DNA of 64,000 nucleotides. It comes from Methylobacillus caricis. Lineage in GTDB: Bacteria; Pseudomonadota; Gammaproteobacteria; Burkholderiales; Methylophilaceae. The position numbers were made by a program, and so were the translations under genes. The notes below the pieces were generated by a model. The model searched no databases and was not told the DNA's origin. It saw nothing but the letters and a program-made list of their open reading frames with translations. Numbering within the stretch: position 1 is the first letter of the stretch; each line of letters begins with the position of its first letter. The DNA is taken from the NCBI RefSeq assembly GCF_020532705.1, contig NZ_JAJAVD010000001.1, forward strand, positions 1,736,001 to 1,800,000. The letters are read 5' to 3'. Of the stretch, positions 60,675 to 64,000 are shown in pieces.

Positions 60675-62027
60675 ATGCTGATTGCCTTGAGCCAGCTTTT
60701 CAGCCGTGGGCGGCCTCCCAGCCATATCGTCTGCCACGATGGCAATCAATATATAGACTGGCCACGGTTTTCCGGGGAAGTCGCCTCCCTGGCTGCTACT
60801 TATGCCCAGCATCCACAACAACGCTGGCTGCTGGCCAGTGAAAACGCTCTCGATTTTGTCGTGCGGCTGTTTGCTTTACTGCATGCGGGCAAAGAAGTGG
60901 TCATTCCGCCCAATTTCCAGCCCGGCACTCTGCACCAGCTGGTGGATGCCTACGATGCGGATGCGGGAGAAATGTCGCCGAACAACGATAATGCAGCAAC
61001 ATTGCATCCGACGTTATGTCCCGAATCCTGCCTGATACATTTATACACTTCCGGCAGTACCGGCATGCCCAAGCAGGTAAGCAAAACCCTGGGGCAACTG
61101 GAACGCGAAATCGCAGTATTGGAGCAAATGTGGGGCTCGCAGATAGAAAATGCCACCATCATTGCCAGCGTTCCCCATCACCATATATATGGATTGTTGT
61201 TCCGCCTTCTATGGCCGCTAGCGGCTGGCCGCGTATTTGATACTACCACCAGCCCCATGCCGGATGCCCTCCTGCAAAAAAACATGCAGTTCGGCAAAAC
61301 GGTATTGGTTTCCAGCCCGGCCCAGCTAACGCGGCTACCCGGATTGGCTCCAATTGTGCAATTAAAGCCGGAGCTTGGCCTGATATTCTCATCAGGCGGG
61401 GCGTTACCGTTCGACGTGGCGGCAAAATTCAAACAAGGCATGGGCTATGCGCCTATTGAGATTTTCGGCAGTACGGAAAGTGGCGGCATTGCCTGGCGCA
61501 GGCAAGAAGCCGATAGCATGTGGACAACCCTGCCGGGCATCTCCATCGCGCCAGCTCATGATCAGGCCTTGCTCCTGAAATCCAGCATTCTCGGCAATGA
61601 CGAGCCATTGCGGATGGAAGATGCCGTACAACTTTTGCCAGACCAGCGTTTTGAACTGCTCGGGCGCTTGGACCGCATCGCCAAGATTGAAGAAAAGCGC
61701 CTGTCCCTGCCCGAACTGGAGCAGAAACTAAGCAGCCACCCGTGGGTCTGCAATGCAGCCGCAACAGCACTGCAACGCAAGCGCCAGGCCGTTGCGGTAG
61801 CGGTAGTCCTGAATCCAGAAGGTGTGCAGGTATTACGGCACGATGGCAAACATGCCGTAAGCCGGGAATTGCGCAGTTATCTCGCCCAGCATTTTGATAC
61901 TGTATTGCTGCCCCGCTATTGGCGCTTCCCGGCAGCATTGCCATTGGACGAACGCGGCAAGCTTACTCAGGCCGGGCTTATCCAATTATTTCAGGAACAG
62001 GATGTGCAGCATGCAGCTACTGCCTGA
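60675..62027 (+). CDS. AMP-dependent acyl/aryl-ACP ligase
   Basis: This ANL-superfamily enzyme is expected to load an aryl starter (4-hydroxybenzoate-like in known aryl polyenes) on a carrier protein with ATP. The 450-residue product has the phosphate-binding loop YTSGSTGMPK at about residues 124-133, FGSTESGG at about 264-271 and LGRLDRIAKIEEKRLSLPEL near 331-350. The C-terminal lysine region is less typical. The 5' end adjoins the membrane-protein gene, and the 3' end overlaps the dehydratase gene by 26 bases. Confidence 0.92.
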   Translation: MLIALSQLFSRGRPPSHIVCHDGNQYIDWPRFSGEVASLAATYAQHPQQRWLLASENALDFVVRLFALLHAGKEVVIPPNFQPGTLHQLVDAYDADAGEMSPNNDNAATLHPTLCPESCLIHLYTSGSTGMPKQVSKTLGQLEREIAVLEQMWGSQIENATIIASVPHHHIYGLLFRLLWPLAAGRVFDTTTSPMPDALLQKNMQFGKTVLVSSPAQLTRLPGLAPIVQLKPELGLIFSSGGALPFDVAAKFKQGMGYAPIEIFGSTESGGIAWRRQEADSMWTTLPGISIAPAHDQALLLKSSILGNDEPLRMEDAVQLLPDQRFELLGRLDRIAKIEEKRLSLPELEQKLSSHPWVCNAAATALQRKRQAVAVAVVLNPEGVQVLRHDGKHAVSRELRSYLAQHFDTVLLPRYWRFPAALPLDERGKLTQAGLIQLFQEQDVQHAATA

Positions 62028-62364
62028 GATCAAGTCCATACTGCGCACCACGCCGCATGCTGTCGTACTGGAATTACGTGTACAGCCGGAGCTGCACTAT
62101 TTCCCTCATCACTTCCCTGAATTTCCCATCCTGCCAGGAGTTGTACAGTTGAACTGGGCTGTGCATTTCAGCCGCGAACAGCTGGCAATAGAAGGCGAGT
62201 TTTCAGCACTGGAGAACGTCAAGTTCCAGTCCATTGTCCTGCCAGGACAAAAGCTGGAACTGCTCCTGGAATGGCATGCCGGGAAGCGCCGGCTGGAGTT
62301 TCTGTTTGCCCAGGGCGAACAAAACTTTTCTTCCGGCCGCATCATATTTGACGGTGCGACATGA
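62002..62364 (+). CDS. FabZ/FabA-like hotdog dehydratase (aryl-polyene)
   Basis: The 120-residue hotdog-fold protein has LHYFPHHFPEFPILPGVVQL, the active-site His and the LPGVVQ helix of FabZ/FabA-type dehydratases, then ENVKFQSIVLPGQKLELLL. It would remove water from the beta-hydroxy intermediate to build the polyene. AGGA five bases ahead favours the ATG at 62002; the ATG at 62011 (MQLLPEIKS) is also possible. The stop overlaps the next start as ATGA. Confidence 0.9.
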   Translation: MCSMQLLPEIKSILRTTPHAVVLELRVQPELHYFPHHFPEFPILPGVVQLNWAVHFSREQLAIEGEFSALENVKFQSIVLPGQKLELLLEWHAGKRRLEFLFAQGEQNFSSGRIIFDGAT

Positions 62365-64000
62365 GTTTCCAGCCCTGCCTGCTAATCCCGATCTATAACC
62401 ATAAAAACACGATCAGCAGCACCGTAGAAAAACTGGCGGGCTACGGCATTGCCATTTTCATCGTGGACGATGGTAGTGATCACGCCACCCAGCAGGTATT
62501 GGCACGGCTGGCAGCCAGCCAACCCTTGGTGCATTTGTATCGACTGCCGGTCAATGGCGGTAAAGGCGGCGCCGTGATGCACGGCATAGAGCGCGCCTAT
62601 GCACGGGGGTATAGCCATGCCTTGCAAATAGACGCCGATGGTCAGCACGACGCGGCAGATGTGCCACGCTTTCTGCAGCAAGGCCGCTTGCAGCCTGAAG
62701 CCGTGGTATGCGGCAAACCCATCTATGATAAATCGGTACCCAAAGGCCGCCTCTACGGCCGCTATATCACTCATTTCTGGGTATGGGTGGAAACCTTGTC
62801 ATTCAAAATTGCAGATTCCATGTGCGGCTTCCGGCTTTACCCGCTGGCCGCCACCCGCGAGCTGATCAACAGCACTGATATTCCACGCCGCATGGATTTC
62901 GATATTGCCATCGTGGTGCACCTGGCATGGCGCGGCCTGGACTTTGTCAACATTCCTACTCGCGTGATTTATCCTGAAGGCGGACTCTCGCATTTCCGCA
63001 TGTGGCAGGACAACCTGAATATCAGCAAAACCCACACCCGGTTGTTTTTCGGCATGCTGCAACGCTTGCCATGCCTGCTTTGGCGCAAAATACCCCCTGG
63101 CAAGAAAACTGAACGACATTGGTCGCAACAAGCTGAACGCGGCACAGCCAGCGGTTTGGGGTTCGTCGCCAGCTGCTACCGCTGGCTGGGAAAACCGGTA
63201 GCCAGGCTGACGCTGTATCCGATAGTGGCCTATTTTTTCTTCAGCAACCATAGCGCACGCAGGGCATCCCTCAACTATCTGCAAAGGGTTCAGCAATTCC
63301 AGGGGAATAATGACTCCAAACCAGGCTGGTGCAGGAGCTTCCGCCATATGCTGGCATTTGCCCGCTCAGGGCTGGACAAGCTTGGCGCGTGGGCCGGGGA
63401 AGTACAGCCCTTGGATTTCCCCCAGCAAGGGCAAATGGATGCACTGCTGGCCTCAGGCAAGGGCGCAATGCTGATAGGCGCGCACCTGGGAAATCTGGAA
63501 ATGATGCGGGCAATAGCCTCGATCCACGGGAAAACCACGATTAATGCCGTGGTGTACACAGAACACGCGCAACGCTTCAACCGAATACTGGAAAACACCA
63601 ATGACAGTTTCAGTGTCAACTTGCTGCAGGTATCCAACTTTGGCGCAGATACCGCCATCATGCTCAAGGAAAAAATAGACCAGGGAGAGCTGCTTGTGAT
63701 AGTTGGCGACCGCACGCCGCCAGCAGAAAACGGCCGTGTCTCTGAAGCCAACTTTCTTGGCATGCCTGCCCCCTTTGCACAAGGGCCGTTCATTCTGGCG
63801 AGCCTGCTTGAATGTCCGGTTTACCTGTTTTTCTGCCTGCAGCAGGGCAATGGCTACCGTATTCATTTCGAACATTTCTCGGACGAGATAAAATTACCTC
63901 GTCGCGATCGCCAGCAGGCCTTGCGTACCTATATCCAGCAATATGCACAAAGACTGGAAATCTACTGCCTGCAAGCCCCGCTGCAATGGTTCAATTTCTA
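62361..64000 (+). CDS. Glycosyltransferase 2 - lipid acyltransferase fusion (3' end cut by window)
   Basis: Translation from the ATG at 62361 is open for 546 codons to the end of the window. The N-terminal part (about 1-240) is a family 2 glycosyltransferase with LLIPIYNHKNTI, FIVDDGSD, NGGKGGAV and DAD at about 91-93. The C-terminal part (about 340-546) resembles lipid A acyltransferases: GAHLGNLEMM with H-x4-E at about 375-380, and GDRTPP. The end QAPLQWFNFY fits the last residues of the family, so only a few codons are missing. Such fusions are typical of aryl-polyene clusters. The start overlaps the dehydratase stop. Confidence 0.9.
   Translation, partial: MSFQPCLLIPIYNHKNTISSTVEKLAGYGIAIFIVDDGSDHATQQVLARLAASQPLVHLYRLPVNGGKGGAVMHGIERAYARGYSHALQIDADGQHDAADVPRFLQQGRLQPEAVVCGKPIYDKSVPKGRLYGRYITHFWVWVETLSFKIADSMCGFRLYPLAATRELINSTDIPRRMDFDIAIVVHLAWRGLDFVNIPTRVIYPEGGLSHFRMWQDNLNISKTHTRLFFGMLQRLPCLLWRKIPPGKKTERHWSQQAERGTASGLGFVASCYRWLGKPVARLTLYPIVAYFFFSNHSARRASLNYLQRVQQFQGNNDSKPGWCRSFRHMLAFARSGLDKLGAWAGEVQPLDFPQQGQMDALLASGKGAMLIGAHLGNLEMMRAIASIHGKTTINAVVYTEHAQRFNRILENTNDSFSVNLLQVSNFGADTAIMLKEKIDQGELLVIVGDRTPPAENGRVSEANFLGMPAPFAQGPFILASLLECPVYLFFCLQQGNGYRIHFEHFSDEIKLPRRDRQQALRTYIQQYAQRLEIYCLQAPLQWFNF

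Noticed and set aside
62799-63793. Overlapping minus-strand frames at the window end
   Set aside because: Antisense to the glycosyltransferase-acyltransferase fusion, whose motifs are clear in the plus-strand frame.
1-64000. CRISPR arrays, tRNA or rRNA genes, intact insertion sequences
   Set aside because: No regularly spaced repeats, cloverleaf-like genes, rRNA segments or intact transposase genes were noticed on reading.

Overview
The window reads as a chromosomal segment of a Gram-negative, polarly flagellated betaproteobacterium. The flagellar gene order, MotC/MotD-type stators, FlhF/FlhG, an aryl-polyene (APE) locus, an AldB-type aldehyde dehydrogenase with a DUF779 partner, and a thiamin (TPP) riboswitch ahead of an outer-membrane receptor together resemble Methylophilaceae (Methylobacillus/Methylovorus-like methylotrophs). 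That placement is inferred from gene content and memory; no database was searched.

Region 1 (about 1-38260) is a nearly complete flagellar regulon. Plus-strand flhB-flhA-flhF-flhG-fliA-motC-motD encodes the export gate, polar placement proteins, sigma-28 and a stator. It converges on flgN-flgM-flgA. Divergent flgBCDEFGHIJ and flgKL follow (rod, hook, rings, junction proteins). A long minus-strand run (fliF-G-H-I-J-K, then fliL-M-N-O-P-Q-R, ending in a degenerate EAL-HDOD protein) builds the MS ring, switch, ATPase and export gate. fliE is divergent from fliF. A second minus-strand run (fliC-flaG-fliD-fliS-fliT-fliK-like-flhB-like) makes the filament, its cap and chaperones. Three sigma-28 promoters with exact 11-base spacing are visible, ahead of flgM, flgK and fliC.

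Region 2 (38573-40724) holds a soluble PAS histidine kinase and a NarL-type response regulator next to flagellin.

Region 3 (40858-51016) is about uptake. A TonB-dependent receptor, a solute-binding protein with no permease and a DUF1111 di-haem protein form one unit behind a possible Fur site. A GC-richer SulP transporter follows. A TPP riboswitch then precedes a second TonB-dependent receptor, which converges on a PnuC-type transporter and a NadR-like kinase.

Region 4 (51124-57605) contains a relic-like intergenic stretch, DUF779 plus aldehyde dehydrogenase, and a three-gene unit of unknown function: an OmpA-like lipoprotein, a five-helix inner-membrane protein and a von Willebrand-A-like periplasmic protein. 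This unit is the best candidate for an undescribed system.

Region 5 (58038-64000) is the beginning of an aryl-polyene-type cluster: chain-length factor, acyltransferase, two acyl carrier proteins, a membrane protein, an acyl/aryl-ACP ligase, a dehydratase and a glycosyltransferase-acyltransferase fusion. The last gene is cut by the window edge. The ketosynthases, ketoreductase and exporter expected for such a pathway are not in view and presumably lie beyond it.
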